Origin: Liolophura sinensis
Lineage: Eukaryota > Mollusca > Polyplacophora > Chitonida > Chitonidae
Assembly (NCBI RefSeq): GCF_032854445.1
Contig: NC_088303.1
Location: forward strand, 34,329,265-34,393,264
DNA length: 64,000 nt
Direction: 5' to 3'
Positions 63,101-63,558 of this stretch are shown one piece after another. The notes under the pieces were generated by a model that was not told the DNA's origin, searched no databases, and saw nothing but the letters and a program-made list of their open reading frames with translations. Every line of letters starts with the position of its first letter. Position 1 is the first letter of the stretch. The translations under genes were made by a program, and so were the position numbers.

Positions 63101-63558
63101 AAGAAAACCTGAAGGTTTGTTGGGCTGCTGATCAACAAACTGGAGGTTTGCTTCACTGAACTTTTGAAAGTGTGCACAAAAACTTTTGGGGACACATTTG
63201 TGACTCTTCCATCGAATGACGTGTTGTAATGAAGCATGCTATAATGGGGAAGAAACCTGTGAATGGTTGTGGGTTTTCCCCATGGCCTCTGCCTGGTTTC
63301 CTCCAACCATAATGCTGGCCGCTGTCACATAAGTGAAATATTCTTTAGTATGGTGTAAAACACCAATCAAATAAATACATAAATAAATATGATGGGAAAG
63401 AGGTACAGGTACTGTGTTTGTTGATTATAGGACCCATCACTGTGGTTGTCAGCCCGCCACGCCTGGTTGTCAGAGTTGGGCAGGACATCACAATACAGTG
63501 TTCTGCCACCGGTGGGGCAAACAGGGAGTATGTGGTACAGTGGAGCTTCCAGGGCAGG
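9089..63558 (+). CDS. HSPG2-like: Perlecan-like basement-membrane proteoglycan core protein, partial (33 exons visible)
   Basis: This is the span of one multi-exon gene. Joined exons give an open frame of 1,466 codons: acidic Ser-Gly segment, SEA domain, an unfamiliar domain of about 167 residues, 28 LDLa repeats and half an Ig domain. The order acidic GAG segment - SEA - LDLa - Ig is diagnostic of perlecan, a secreted heparan sulfate proteoglycan of basement membranes. The acidic exon keeps DDEDFLND (DDEDMLAD in the human protein as I recall it), and the SEA end [13 protein letters not shown] parallels SPQGFQFRRLG. Vertebrate perlecan has four LDLa repeats and nematode about three, while Drosophila trol has many; 28 is a large expansion. 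The signal peptide and start codon lie before 9089 and were not found. Laminin-type, further Ig and LamG domains would lie beyond the right edge. Exon boundaries are my GT/AG and phase calls, not transcript-supported. Confidence 0.9.
9218..9432 (+). repeat. 43-bp tandem repeat that includes the exon end and its splice donor
   Basis: About five copies of AGCACTACCTTATCCCC followed by ATACCTGTCCCTGATTATCCAGGT. The first copy is coding. GTAAGC donors recur at 9261, 9304, 9347 and 9391, with spacings of 43, 43 and 44. Reading past the first donor reaches TGA in the second unit (after ...CATACCTGTCCG), so only the first donor keeps the frame. Confidence 0.85.
9261..12114 (+). other. Intron between exon 1 and SEA exon 1
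   Basis: It begins with further copies of the 43-bp donor-containing repeat (to about 9432) and holds a foldback element at 11638-11855. It ends with a TTTTTTCTTTGATTTTACTTTGTAG acceptor. No coding sequence was recognised; the frames at 10682-10888 and 11055-11261 show no domain or splice context. Confidence 0.7.
11638..11855. mobile_element. Foldback (MITE-like) element, family B copy 1
   Basis: The left end CCAGTTGCACAAAGTCATTT and the right end AATGGCTTTGTTGAATCGGG are imperfect inverted repeats. The interior has TTTCCAGCACCAGAAACAAT and GGGTTTTAATC. The element at 61287-61498 shares both ends and the interior CCAGCACCA / GAGGTTTTAA blocks, so the two belong to one family. No open frame for a transposase. 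Confidence 0.7.
12115..12289 (+). CDS. HSPG2-like: Exon 2 (window): SEA domain, first half
   Basis: Acceptor TTTGTAG, incoming phase 1; donor CTGG|GTAAGT, outgoing phase 2. It encodes [20 protein letters not shown] through ...VIQFQPSG, 58 residues. The start [17 protein letters not shown] parallels the perlecan SEA start YFRALVNFTRS, including the N-F-T sequon. This is the beta1-alpha1-alpha2-beta2 part of the SEA fold. SEA modules are found in heavily glycosylated extracellular proteins. In perlecan the SEA domain directly follows the glycosaminoglycan sites, as here. Confidence 0.88.
14831..15217 (+). repeat. Tandem array, about 50-55 bp unit, seven full copies
   Basis: The unit is ACACATGCAGGAT, then a variable run of GAGT repeats, then GCTTGGGGTTTAACATCGTA and CTTAAC. 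Units differ almost only in the number of GAGT tetramers, and one has a GAAT and another a GGAG variant, so the array is young. GTGAGTGAGTGCTTGGGGTT is, to my knowledge, the start of a repeat dispersed in mollusc genomes. Minus-strand frames here are repeat artefacts. Confidence 0.9.
15288..15492. mobile_element. Foldback (MITE-like) element, family C
   Basis: Long terminal inverted repeats: the left GCCCCCGCGATCACGAAGCG pairs with the right CGCTTCGTGGTTGCGGAGGC, and the match continues inward through AAAATTTTAA and AAATTTGTTAT-type blocks for about 65 bases per arm. The element is about 205 bp and AT-rich inside, with no transposase. I see no clear target-site duplication. Confidence 0.75.
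16569..16720 (+). CDS. HSPG2-like: Exon 3 (window): SEA domain, second half
   Basis: Acceptor TGTGCACAG, incoming phase 2; donor AGGG|GTAAGT, outgoing phase 1. It encodes [20 protein letters not shown] through [23 protein letters not shown] aligns with the beta strand DGWVFVELDVG of human perlecan, and [13 protein letters not shown] with SPQGFQFRRLG, the end of the SEA domain. The exon junction falls at PSG|SG, the site where self-cleaving SEA domains carry their G-S-V-V-V motif. Here GSGVLV is only a near match, so cleavage is not predicted with confidence. Confidence 0.88.
17312..17522 (-). repeat. Dispersed repeat A, copy 2
   Basis: The reverse complement of 616-805 along nearly its full length: TACTGTAAATCTTTAACCTT, TTTCAACCACTAAAGCACTT, TTATTGTGAAAATGA, GATGAAAGCTTCATAAAACT and a closing AGAGGTGGTAGAAAAGGTTG. 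Confidence 0.65.
18292..18445 (+). mobile_element. SINE-N 3' fragment, diverged
   Basis: It keeps TGTGGGAAAGTCTGACAGCA, ACCTGCAGGTGATCGAGGGT, CCCTGGCTCTGCATGG, GGCCGGCGTTGTTGTATAAG and a decayed tail (TTTGGCGTAAAAAAAAAAAT, then GTAAATAAAT). It is more diverged than the other copies, so it is an older insertion. Confidence 0.65.
21074..21240 (+). repeat. Direct and inverted CACCTCA / TGAGGTG repeat cluster
   Basis: Two direct copies of TACACCTCATCTGTACCTCA plus CACT(A/G)AGG are preceded by an 11-base perfect inverted repeat, CTGAGGTGTAC (21100-21110) and GTACACCTCAG (21121-21131). Related TCTGAGGTACAT phrases occur upstream near 20930-21000. Confidence 0.65.
22660..22905 (+). repeat. Degenerate tandem repeat, about 35 bp unit
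   Basis: Repeated phrases of the form TGATGATTTGAATGTTTGTC and TGATGTCATTTTCTGA with irregular spacing, plus a GAAT run at 22738-22755. No coding potential seen. Confidence 0.5.
23546..24049 (+). CDS. HSPG2-like: Exon 4 (window): unfamiliar domain between SEA and LDLa repeats
   Basis: One 504-nt exon; acceptor GCTCTTTCCAG, donor GCAG|GTAGCT, phase 1 on both sides, so it is a self-contained module. It encodes [20 protein letters not shown] through ...[10 protein letters not shown], 168 residues. Two cysteines only (VTCPT and FPCNG). It is rich in alternating hydrophobic/polar stretches such as [27 protein letters not shown] and [13 protein letters not shown], which suggests an all-beta fold. 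I do not assign it to a named family. I recall similar CNG..GWEYY..GT..L.VWR phrases in other invertebrate extracellular proteins, but cannot confirm this. Vertebrate perlecan goes straight from SEA to LDLa, so this domain is an addition or a loss in vertebrates. Confidence 0.8.
24050..24816 (+). other. Intron before LDLa 1
   Basis: Holds an (AC)n run at 24098-24117 close to the donor, and a T-rich acceptor tract at 24788-24802. The donor GTAGCT is weaker than most in this gene. Nothing else seen. Confidence 0.8.
24817..24966 (+). CDS. HSPG2-like: Exon 5: LDLa repeat 1
   Basis: Phase 1-1, 150 nt, the longest LDLa exon because it starts with a linker, [12 protein letters not shown], that includes an RGD tripeptide. 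The repeat reads [20 protein letters not shown] then [15 protein letters not shown]. All six cysteines and the acidic calcium ligands of the CD..QDC.DGSDE box are present. LDLa modules are Ca-dependent, disulfide-knotted units of about 40 residues that bind ligands in many extracellular proteins. The RGD could be an integrin site, but its position in a linker is the only support. Confidence 0.9.
24967..25267 (+). other. Short intron between LDLa 1 and 2
   Basis: 301 bp, GTAATG donor and TTGTTGCCCAG acceptor. Nothing else seen. Confidence 0.8.
25268..25384 (+). CDS. HSPG2-like: Exon 6: LDLa repeat 2
   Basis: Phase 1-1, 117 nt. Core [20 protein letters not shown] and [15 protein letters not shown], with six cysteines and full acidic box. 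A short proline linker APPS precedes it. Acceptor TGTTGCCCAG, donor TGTC|GTAAGT. Confidence 0.9.
26757..27120 (+). repeat. 21-bp minisatellite with 63-bp higher-order unit
   Basis: About 17 copies of GGTGCTCGTTCGCTATCTCG-type 21-mers. At 26799-26981 they are ordered into a three-step higher unit (CTCGTGGTGCTCGTTCGC, CTTGCGGTGCTCAGTTGC, ACTCGAGGTGCTCATTCGC) repeated with almost no change. It is more GC-rich than the surrounding intron. Because 21 is divisible by three, all three + frames stay open and give heptapeptide repeats such as RCSFAIS. No splice or start context supports translation. Confidence 0.9.
27555..27618 (+). mobile_element. Possible SINE tail of a related family
   Basis: GATGGCCATTTTAGAAGTGA then ATAATTCTCGAGTGGTGTAA and AACAACAATAAACCAATAAA. 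This resembles the SINE-N tail (AAGTGAAATATTCTTGAGTA, CGGCGTAAAACACCAATC) but differs in the last part. The sequence from about 27340 may belong to the same insertion. Confidence 0.4.
27793..27915 (+). CDS. HSPG2-like: Exon 7: LDLa repeat 3
   Basis: Phase 1-1, 123 nt. Core [20 protein letters not shown] and [15 protein letters not shown]. The usual Ser of the DGSDE box is Gly here. Linker PPVGPG. Acceptor GTGTGTTTAG, donor TGCC|GTAAGT. Confidence 0.9.
27916..30542 (+). other. Intron between LDLa 3 and 4
   Basis: About 2.6 kb of AT-rich sequence with no recognised repeat family. Near its end, a second acceptor at 30427-30428 (CCACACCACAG) after a long pyrimidine tract would extend the next exon by 114 nt in frame. 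Confidence 0.65.
30543..30659 (+). CDS. HSPG2-like: Exon 8: LDLa repeat 4 (alternative start at 30429 possible)
   Basis: Phase 1-1, 117 nt. Core [20 protein letters not shown] and [15 protein letters not shown]. The usual Asp after DCP is Glu. The chosen acceptor, CCCAATTTAG, has a modest pyrimidine tract. The upstream acceptor ending at 30428 has a stronger one, keeps phase 1 and adds 38 open codons with three cysteines. I chose the short form because its length matches the other LDLa exons. Confidence 0.82.
30660..33864 (+). other. Intron between LDLa 4 and 5
   Basis: About 3.2 kb. Holds a foldback around a SINE-like tail at 31822-31927, a T-run near 33491-33508 and an (AC)n run at 33643-33660. 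The minus-strand frame at 31334-31726 shows no domain. Confidence 0.7.
31822..31927. repeat. 25-bp perfect inverted repeat around a SINE-like tail
   Basis: The left arm 31822-31846 (ACATTACTTATTTATTTGAT...) and the right arm 31903-31927 (...ATCAAATAAATAAGTAATGT) are exact reverse complements over 25 bases. The spacer carries AATAATGCTCGCC and AAGTGAAATATTCTGGAGTG, diverged pieces of the SINE-N 3' end. The right arm is the CAAATAAATAA tail itself, so the left arm is the same tail in opposite orientation. Confidence 0.8.
33865..33975 (+). CDS. HSPG2-like: Exon 9: LDLa repeat 5
   Basis: Phase 1-1, 111 nt. Core [20 protein letters not shown] and [15 protein letters not shown]. The first acidic position after the fourth cysteine is Asn rather than Asp. 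Acceptor GGTTTACAG, donor TGTC|GTAAGT. Confidence 0.88.
33976..35453 (+). other. Intron between LDLa 5 and 6
   Basis: About 1.5 kb. Its main content is the best-preserved full-length SINE-N copy at 34801-35063. Confidence 0.8.
34801..35063 (+). mobile_element. Full-length tRNA-derived SINE-N (reference copy in this window)
   Basis: The head GGCCTCCGTGGCTCAGTTGG, then TTAGAGC, looks like the 5' half of a tRNA with an A box (TGGCTCAGTTGG, 34809-34820); GAGTTCAAGTCC at about 34877-34888 resembles a B box. The body has CCAGCTCATGCTGGCTTCC, GTGGGAAGGTCTGCCAGCAA and TGCTGGCCGCCGTCGTATAA. The tail is ATTCTTGAGTACGGCGTAAA, ACACCAATC and (AAAT)n. Pol III transcription and LINE-driven copying are known for this class. 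The box spacing is longer than in a tRNA, so this is not a tRNA gene. Confidence 0.85.
35454..35570 (+). CDS. HSPG2-like: Exon 10: LDLa repeat 6, weak splice donor
   Basis: Phase 1-1, 117 nt. Core [20 protein letters not shown] and [15 protein letters not shown]; Asn and Glu replace two of the usual Asp. The end is placed by homology with the other exons (TGTC|GT). The donor there is GTTGGT, far from the GTAAGT consensus used by nearly every other exon. GT pairs at 35575 and 35577 are no better; the one at 35577 also keeps phase 1. Retained intron would add about 28 residues and stop at 35656. Confidence 0.82.
35571..35992 (+). other. Intron between LDLa 6 and 7
   Basis: 422 bp, with a weak GTTGGT donor and a TCGGTCTCAG acceptor. 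Nothing else seen. Confidence 0.75.
35993..36100 (+). CDS. HSPG2-like: Exon 11: LDLa repeat 7
   Basis: Phase 1-1, 108 nt, the shortest LDLa exon length (shared with 10, 11 and 12). Core [20 protein letters not shown] and [15 protein letters not shown]. The frame stays open past the donor GTAAGT into a 12-bp repeat coding NSVP-like units, ending at a stop at 36246. Confidence 0.9.
36137..36214 (+). repeat. 12-bp minisatellite just after the LDLa 7 donor
   Basis: About six copies of GTGCCAAACAGT with small changes. The frame of LDLa 7 continues through it without a stop, and would encode repeats of the type N-S-V-P. A standard donor lies before it, so it is most simply intronic. Confidence 0.8.
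36658..36826 (+). mobile_element. SINE-N, decayed internal and 3' part
   Basis: Recognisable blocks: GAACCTCTCACCGATG, TCTAGCTCTTGCTGACTTCC, GGCCTGCCAGCAACCTGCAG, GGGTTTCCTCAAGCCCGGGT and AAAATATTCACTGGTGTCGC. The tail is lost. An old, diverged copy. Confidence 0.65.
37291..37401 (+). CDS. HSPG2-like: Exon 12: LDLa repeat 8, altered calcium box
   Basis: Phase 1-1, 111 nt. Core [20 protein letters not shown] and [15 protein letters not shown]. All six cysteines are present, but the usual C-x-D-x-S-D-E box reads C-A-G-G-E-D-E: an acidic ligand is Gly and the Ser is Glu. Calcium binding may be weakened or re-routed through the extra Glu. Acceptor TTGCCCACAG, donor TGTG|GTAAGT. Confidence 0.88.
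37402..38613 (+). other. Intron between LDLa 8 and 9
   Basis: About 1.2 kb, with a T-run at 37551-37566. Ends with the pyrimidine-rich CTCCCTTTCCCTTGCAG acceptor. No other feature recognised. Confidence 0.75.
38614..38736 (+). CDS. HSPG2-like: Exon 13: LDLa repeat 9
   Basis: Phase 1-1, 123 nt. Core [20 protein letters not shown] and [15 protein letters not shown], full six cysteines and acidic box. The donor CCTG|GTACTG is weaker than the GTAAGT used elsewhere. It leaves an extra Pro codon after the last cysteine. Confidence 0.87.
39091..39153 (+). repeat. Duplicated segment, copy 1 (partner at 39601-39665)
   Basis: ACACACTACCTCATTTAATA, ACACATACAAAAGACCATTA and CACAGGAATACAAAGGGTTA recur about 510 bp downstream with few changes. 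It may be part of a dispersed repeat. Confidence 0.7.
39601..39665 (+). repeat. Duplicated segment, copy 2
   Basis: Partner of 39091-39153: ACACACTACCCCATTTAATA, ACACAGACAAAAGACCATTA and CACAGGACTAAAAAGGGTGA. Confidence 0.7.
41482..41589 (+). CDS. HSPG2-like: Exon 14: LDLa repeat 10
   Basis: Phase 1-1, 108 nt. Core [20 protein letters not shown] and [15 protein letters not shown]. Belongs with repeats 11 and 12, which share 108-nt exons, RDGTCID or NDGTCID, and CN...PEC in place of CD...DC. Donor TGTG|GTACGT. Confidence 0.9.
41590..42456 (+). other. Intron between LDLa 10 and 11
   Basis: 867 bp, with an (AT)n run at 42087-42114. Nothing else seen. Confidence 0.8.
42087..42114. repeat. (AT)n microsatellite
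   Basis: About 14 uninterrupted AT units in the intron between LDLa 10 and 11. Confidence 0.9.
42457..42564 (+). CDS. HSPG2-like: Exon 15: LDLa repeat 11
   Basis: Phase 1-1, 108 nt. Core [20 protein letters not shown] and [15 protein letters not shown]. Close relative of repeats 10 and 12. Acceptor TTTGTTACAG, donor TGTG|GTATGT. Confidence 0.9.
42565..45383 (+). other. Intron between LDLa 11 and 12
   Basis: About 2.8 kb of AT-rich sequence, with a C-run followed by an A-run at 44586-44611. No recognised mobile element. The 93-codon frame just before LDLa 12 (45115-45396) is not supported by an acceptor or a domain. Confidence 0.7.
44586..44611. repeat. C-run followed by A-run
   Basis: About 15 C and then 11 A. 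Such runs are prone to length errors in sequencing. Confidence 0.9.
45384..45491 (+). CDS. HSPG2-like: Exon 16: LDLa repeat 12
   Basis: Phase 1-1, 108 nt. Core [20 protein letters not shown] and [15 protein letters not shown]. Third member of the 10-11-12 subgroup. Acceptor CTTCAACCAG, donor TGTC|GTAAGT. Confidence 0.9.
45492..46958 (+). other. Intron between LDLa 12 and 13
   Basis: About 1.5 kb, holding a SINE-N copy at 46168-46390 and a TA run at 46551-46567. The acceptor CTTCTGGTTTAAG is AAG-type and rather weak. Confidence 0.75.
46168..46390 (+). mobile_element. SINE-N with internal deletion
   Basis: The head is GGCCTTCGCGGTTCACTTGG and the tail is AAACACCAATCAGATAAATA. The segment between GTTCAAGT and GCCAGCAACC is missing about 45 bp compared with the copy at 34801-35063. 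The rest is well preserved, so a fairly young copy that lost an internal piece. Confidence 0.8.
46959..47072 (+). CDS. HSPG2-like: Exon 17: LDLa repeat 13
   Basis: Phase 1-1, 114 nt. Core [20 protein letters not shown] and [15 protein letters not shown], a textbook calcium box. Extra PR after the last cysteine. Acceptor is AAG (TGGTTTAAG), donor CGAC|GTGAGT. Confidence 0.88.
47073..47542 (+). other. Intron between LDLa 13 and 14
   Basis: 470 bp, nothing recognised beyond a short A-run. The acceptor CTCCCACTAACAG is good. Confidence 0.8.
47543..47656 (+). CDS. HSPG2-like: Exon 18: LDLa repeat 14
   Basis: Phase 1-1, 114 nt. Core [20 protein letters not shown] and [15 protein letters not shown]. 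Shares 114-nt length and [11 protein letters not shown] with repeat 15. Donor CCAC|GTAAGT. Confidence 0.9.
47657..48344 (+). other. Intron between LDLa 14 and 15
   Basis: 688 bp with no recognised repeat. Acceptor TTGTTCCCCTTGCAG. Confidence 0.8.
48345..48458 (+). CDS. HSPG2-like: Exon 19: LDLa repeat 15
   Basis: Phase 1-1, 114 nt. Core [20 protein letters not shown] and [16 protein letters not shown], with one extra residue between cysteines 2 and 3. Last repeat before the homogeneous block. Donor CCAC|GTAAGT. Confidence 0.9.
48459..50265 (+). other. Intron between LDLa 15 and 16
   Basis: About 1.8 kb, with a 28-bp minisatellite at 49141-49620. Separates the diverged LDLa exons from the near-identical ones. 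Confidence 0.8.
49141..49620 (+). repeat. Minisatellite, about 28 bp unit, two sub-arrays
   Basis: 49170-49370 carries six or seven close copies of TTGTAATCTTAACCACAAAT plus TGCCAGTC. 49370-49620 carries more diverged copies such as TTGTATTCTTCACCTCAGAT plus TGACAATT. The open frames on both strands here are by-products. Confidence 0.85.
50266..50382 (+). CDS. HSPG2-like: Exon 20: LDLa repeat 16 (homogeneous block 1 of 10)
   Basis: Phase 1-1, 117 nt. [20 protein letters not shown] and [20 protein letters not shown]. First of ten exons of identical length and nearly identical sequence (to 57513). Their signature is [20 protein letters not shown], with Thr in place of the usual Ser of the SDE box. 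Acceptor CCTTTAG. Confidence 0.92.
50383..50754 (+). other. Intron between LDLa 16 and 17
   Basis: 372 bp. Contains a fragment similar to the exon end (CTTGTGATAACACAGGAGAA near 50499-50518), possibly a decayed exon piece. Otherwise nothing seen. Confidence 0.7.
50755..50871 (+). CDS. HSPG2-like: Exon 21: LDLa repeat 17 (block 2 of 10)
   Basis: Phase 1-1, 117 nt. [20 protein letters not shown] and [19 protein letters not shown]. Differs from its neighbours mainly in VTC/TTC, the EF flank and DET for DED. Donor GTTT|GTAAGT, the form shared with repeats 18-20. Confidence 0.92.
50872..51396 (+). other. Intron between LDLa 17 and 18
   Basis: 525 bp. Its 3' end (AGAATTAAAATTTATTCAAA) resembles the 3' end of the intron before repeat 21 (GAATGAAATTTTATTTAAAT). 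No mobile element seen. Confidence 0.7.
51397..51513 (+). CDS. HSPG2-like: Exon 22: LDLa repeat 18 (block 3 of 10)
   Basis: Phase 1-1, 117 nt. [20 protein letters not shown] and [19 protein letters not shown]. With repeats 19 and 20 it forms a trio that also shares flanking intron sequence, so exon and intron were duplicated together. Confidence 0.92.
51774..51890 (+). CDS. HSPG2-like: Exon 23: LDLa repeat 19 (block 4 of 10)
   Basis: Phase 1-1, 117 nt. [20 protein letters not shown] and [19 protein letters not shown]. The short introns on either side (260 and 229 bp) are homologous to each other. Confidence 0.92.
52120..52236 (+). CDS. HSPG2-like: Exon 24: LDLa repeat 20 (block 5 of 10)
   Basis: Phase 1-1, 117 nt. 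[20 protein letters not shown] and [19 protein letters not shown]. The aromatic of the EFTC motif is Leu here. The Ser of the SDE box is kept. The acceptor context (CTTACTCACATTTTCTTAG) is the same as for repeat 19. Confidence 0.92.
52515..52631 (+). CDS. HSPG2-like: Exon 25: LDLa repeat 21 (block 6 of 10)
   Basis: Phase 1-1, 117 nt. [20 protein letters not shown] and [20 protein letters not shown]. The most diverged member of the block: CDHRN for CDGRN, RRIC for RRKC. Six cysteines intact. Confidence 0.9.
52632..53048 (+). other. Intron between LDLa 21 and 22
   Basis: 417 bp with no recognised repeat. Acceptor CTGCATGTATCTAG. Confidence 0.75.
53049..53165 (+). CDS. HSPG2-like: Exon 26: LDLa repeat 22 (block 7 of 10)
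   Basis: Phase 1-1, 117 nt. [20 protein letters not shown] and [19 protein letters not shown]. Donor ATTA|GTAAGT. Confidence 0.91.
53166..54645 (+). other. Intron between LDLa 22 and 23
   Basis: About 1.5 kb with no recognised mobile element. A C-run at 54404-54413 and a T-run near 54540-54552 were noted. Confidence 0.7.
54646..54762 (+). CDS. HSPG2-like: Exon 27: LDLa repeat 23 (block 8 of 10)
   Basis: Phase 1-1, 117 nt. [20 protein letters not shown] and [20 protein letters not shown]. The acceptor reads TTTAGCAG, a NAGNAG tandem site. Use of the second AG would start the exon at 54649 and remove one residue without changing the frame. Confidence 0.91.
54763..55938 (+). other. Intron between LDLa 23 and 24
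   Basis: About 1.2 kb with a T-run at 55179-55191. Acceptor TGACTTAAG, an AAG site. Nothing else recognised. Confidence 0.7.
55939..56055 (+). CDS. HSPG2-like: Exon 28: LDLa repeat 24 (block 9 of 10)
   Basis: Phase 1-1, 117 nt. [20 protein letters not shown] and [25 protein letters not shown] replaces the block's DNGRC. AAG acceptor, donor GTTC|GTAAGT. Confidence 0.91.
56056..57396 (+). other. Intron between LDLa 24 and 25
   Basis: About 1.3 kb, with a foldback element at 56478-56612. Confidence 0.75.
56478..56612. mobile_element. Short foldback (MITE-like) element, family D
   Basis: The left GGCCAGTTTCATGAAGCTAA and the right TTTTTCATGAAACTGACTCC are imperfect inverted repeats, with paired inner blocks (AAGTCAGCCCTTAACTACC and GGCTAAGGGCTACTTAAC). 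About 135 bp, no open frame. The ends resemble family B (CCAGTT.CA..AAG) but the interior does not match. Confidence 0.65.
57397..57513 (+). CDS. HSPG2-like: Exon 29: LDLa repeat 25 (block 10 of 10)
   Basis: Phase 1-1, 117 nt. [20 protein letters not shown] and [20 protein letters not shown]. Last exon of the homogeneous block. Acceptor ATCTTCAG, donor GCTC|GTAAGT. Confidence 0.92.
57514..58805 (+). other. Intron between LDLa 25 and 26
   Basis: About 1.3 kb, with a 20-bp minisatellite at 58511-58620. A second, strong acceptor (CTTTCTGTATGTCTTGTCTCAG, ending 58673) lies 132 bp before the chosen one and keeps phase and an open frame, so the end of this intron may be coding in some transcripts. 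Confidence 0.65.
58511..58620 (+). repeat. Minisatellite, about 20 bp unit
   Basis: About five copies of TCTGTCTGTATTGGACATGA with small changes. No coding role is supported, although the frame stays open through it. Confidence 0.8.
58806..58919 (+). CDS. HSPG2-like: Exon 30: LDLa repeat 26 (alternative start at 58674 possible)
   Basis: Phase 1-1, 114 nt. [20 protein letters not shown] and [19 protein letters not shown]. Clearly related to the block of ten but with a 114-nt exon and ERRK for VRRK. The chosen acceptor is TTCCAACATAG. Use of the upstream acceptor ending at 58673 would add 44 residues, including an N-I-S sequon and one extra cysteine, as a linker before this repeat. Confidence 0.85.
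58920..59435 (+). other. Intron between LDLa 26 and 27
   Basis: 516 bp with an (ATT)n and T-run near 59169-59194. Acceptor CTGTTGTATTGCAG. Nothing else seen. Confidence 0.8.
59436..59561 (+). CDS. HSPG2-like: Exon 31: LDLa repeat 27
   Basis: Phase 1-1, 126 nt, starting with a PTAPSRR linker. Core [20 protein letters not shown] and [15 protein letters not shown]. Diverged from the block of ten. Donor TGTC|GTAAGT. Confidence 0.9.
60827..61077 (+). mobile_element. SINE-N, full length, diverged
   Basis: The head GGGGTCTCTGTAGCTTAGTT, then ATGACCCAGGAGCCTCTCAC, GAGTTCAAGTTCAGCTCATG, GTGGGAAGGTCTCCCAACAA and a TTCTTGAGTACAGCGTAAAA tail with CAAATGAATAAATAAA. Small internal losses compared with 34801-35063. 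Confidence 0.8.
61287..61498. mobile_element. Foldback (MITE-like) element, family B copy 2
   Basis: The left CGATTCCACAAAGCCATTCG and the right GGAAATGACTTTGTGGAATC, then G, are near-perfect inverted repeats. Interior TCCAGCACCAAGGAATAAGC and AGAGGTTTTAAATTT match the copy at 11638-11855. About 210 bp, no transposase. Confidence 0.75.
62418..62531 (+). CDS. HSPG2-like: Exon 32: LDLa repeat 28
   Basis: Phase 1-1, 114 nt. Core [20 protein letters not shown] and [15 protein letters not shown]. The last LDLa repeat before the Ig domains. Acceptor TTGTACTTCCAG, donor TGCA|GTGAGT. Confidence 0.9.
62744..62862 (+). mobile_element. SINE-N 3' end
   Basis: GTGGGTTTCCCCTGGGCTCA, CCATAATGCTGGCCGCC, TTCTTGAGTACGGTGTAAAA and CACCAATCAAATAAATAAAT. 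5'-truncated. Confidence 0.8.
63245..63390 (+). mobile_element. SINE-N 3' end
   Basis: ACCTGTGAATGGTTGTGGGT, CATAATGCTGGCCGCTGTCA, AAGTGAAATATTCTTTAGTA and CACCAATCAAATAAATACAT. 5'-truncated; ends 40 bp before the Ig exon. Confidence 0.8.
63431..63558 (+). CDS. HSPG2-like: Exon 33: first immunoglobulin domain, N-terminal half
   Basis: Incoming phase 1, outgoing phase 0, 128 nt. [20 protein letters not shown] then [20 protein letters not shown] and QGR. The [18 protein letters not shown] phrase and a Trp 18 residues after Cys are typical of I-set Ig domains. In perlecan an Ig domain directly follows the last LDLa repeat, as here. The second half (with the D-x-G-x-Y-x-C motif) should be in a later exon outside the window. 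Acceptor TTGATTATAG, donor CAGG|GTGAGT. Confidence 0.87.

Larger units (their letters stand above)
62532..63430 (+). other. Intron between LDLa 28 and the first Ig exon
   Basis: About 0.9 kb holding two SINE-N 3' ends (62744-62862 and 63245-63390), a T-run near 62713-62725, and otherwise unique sequence. Confidence 0.8.
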
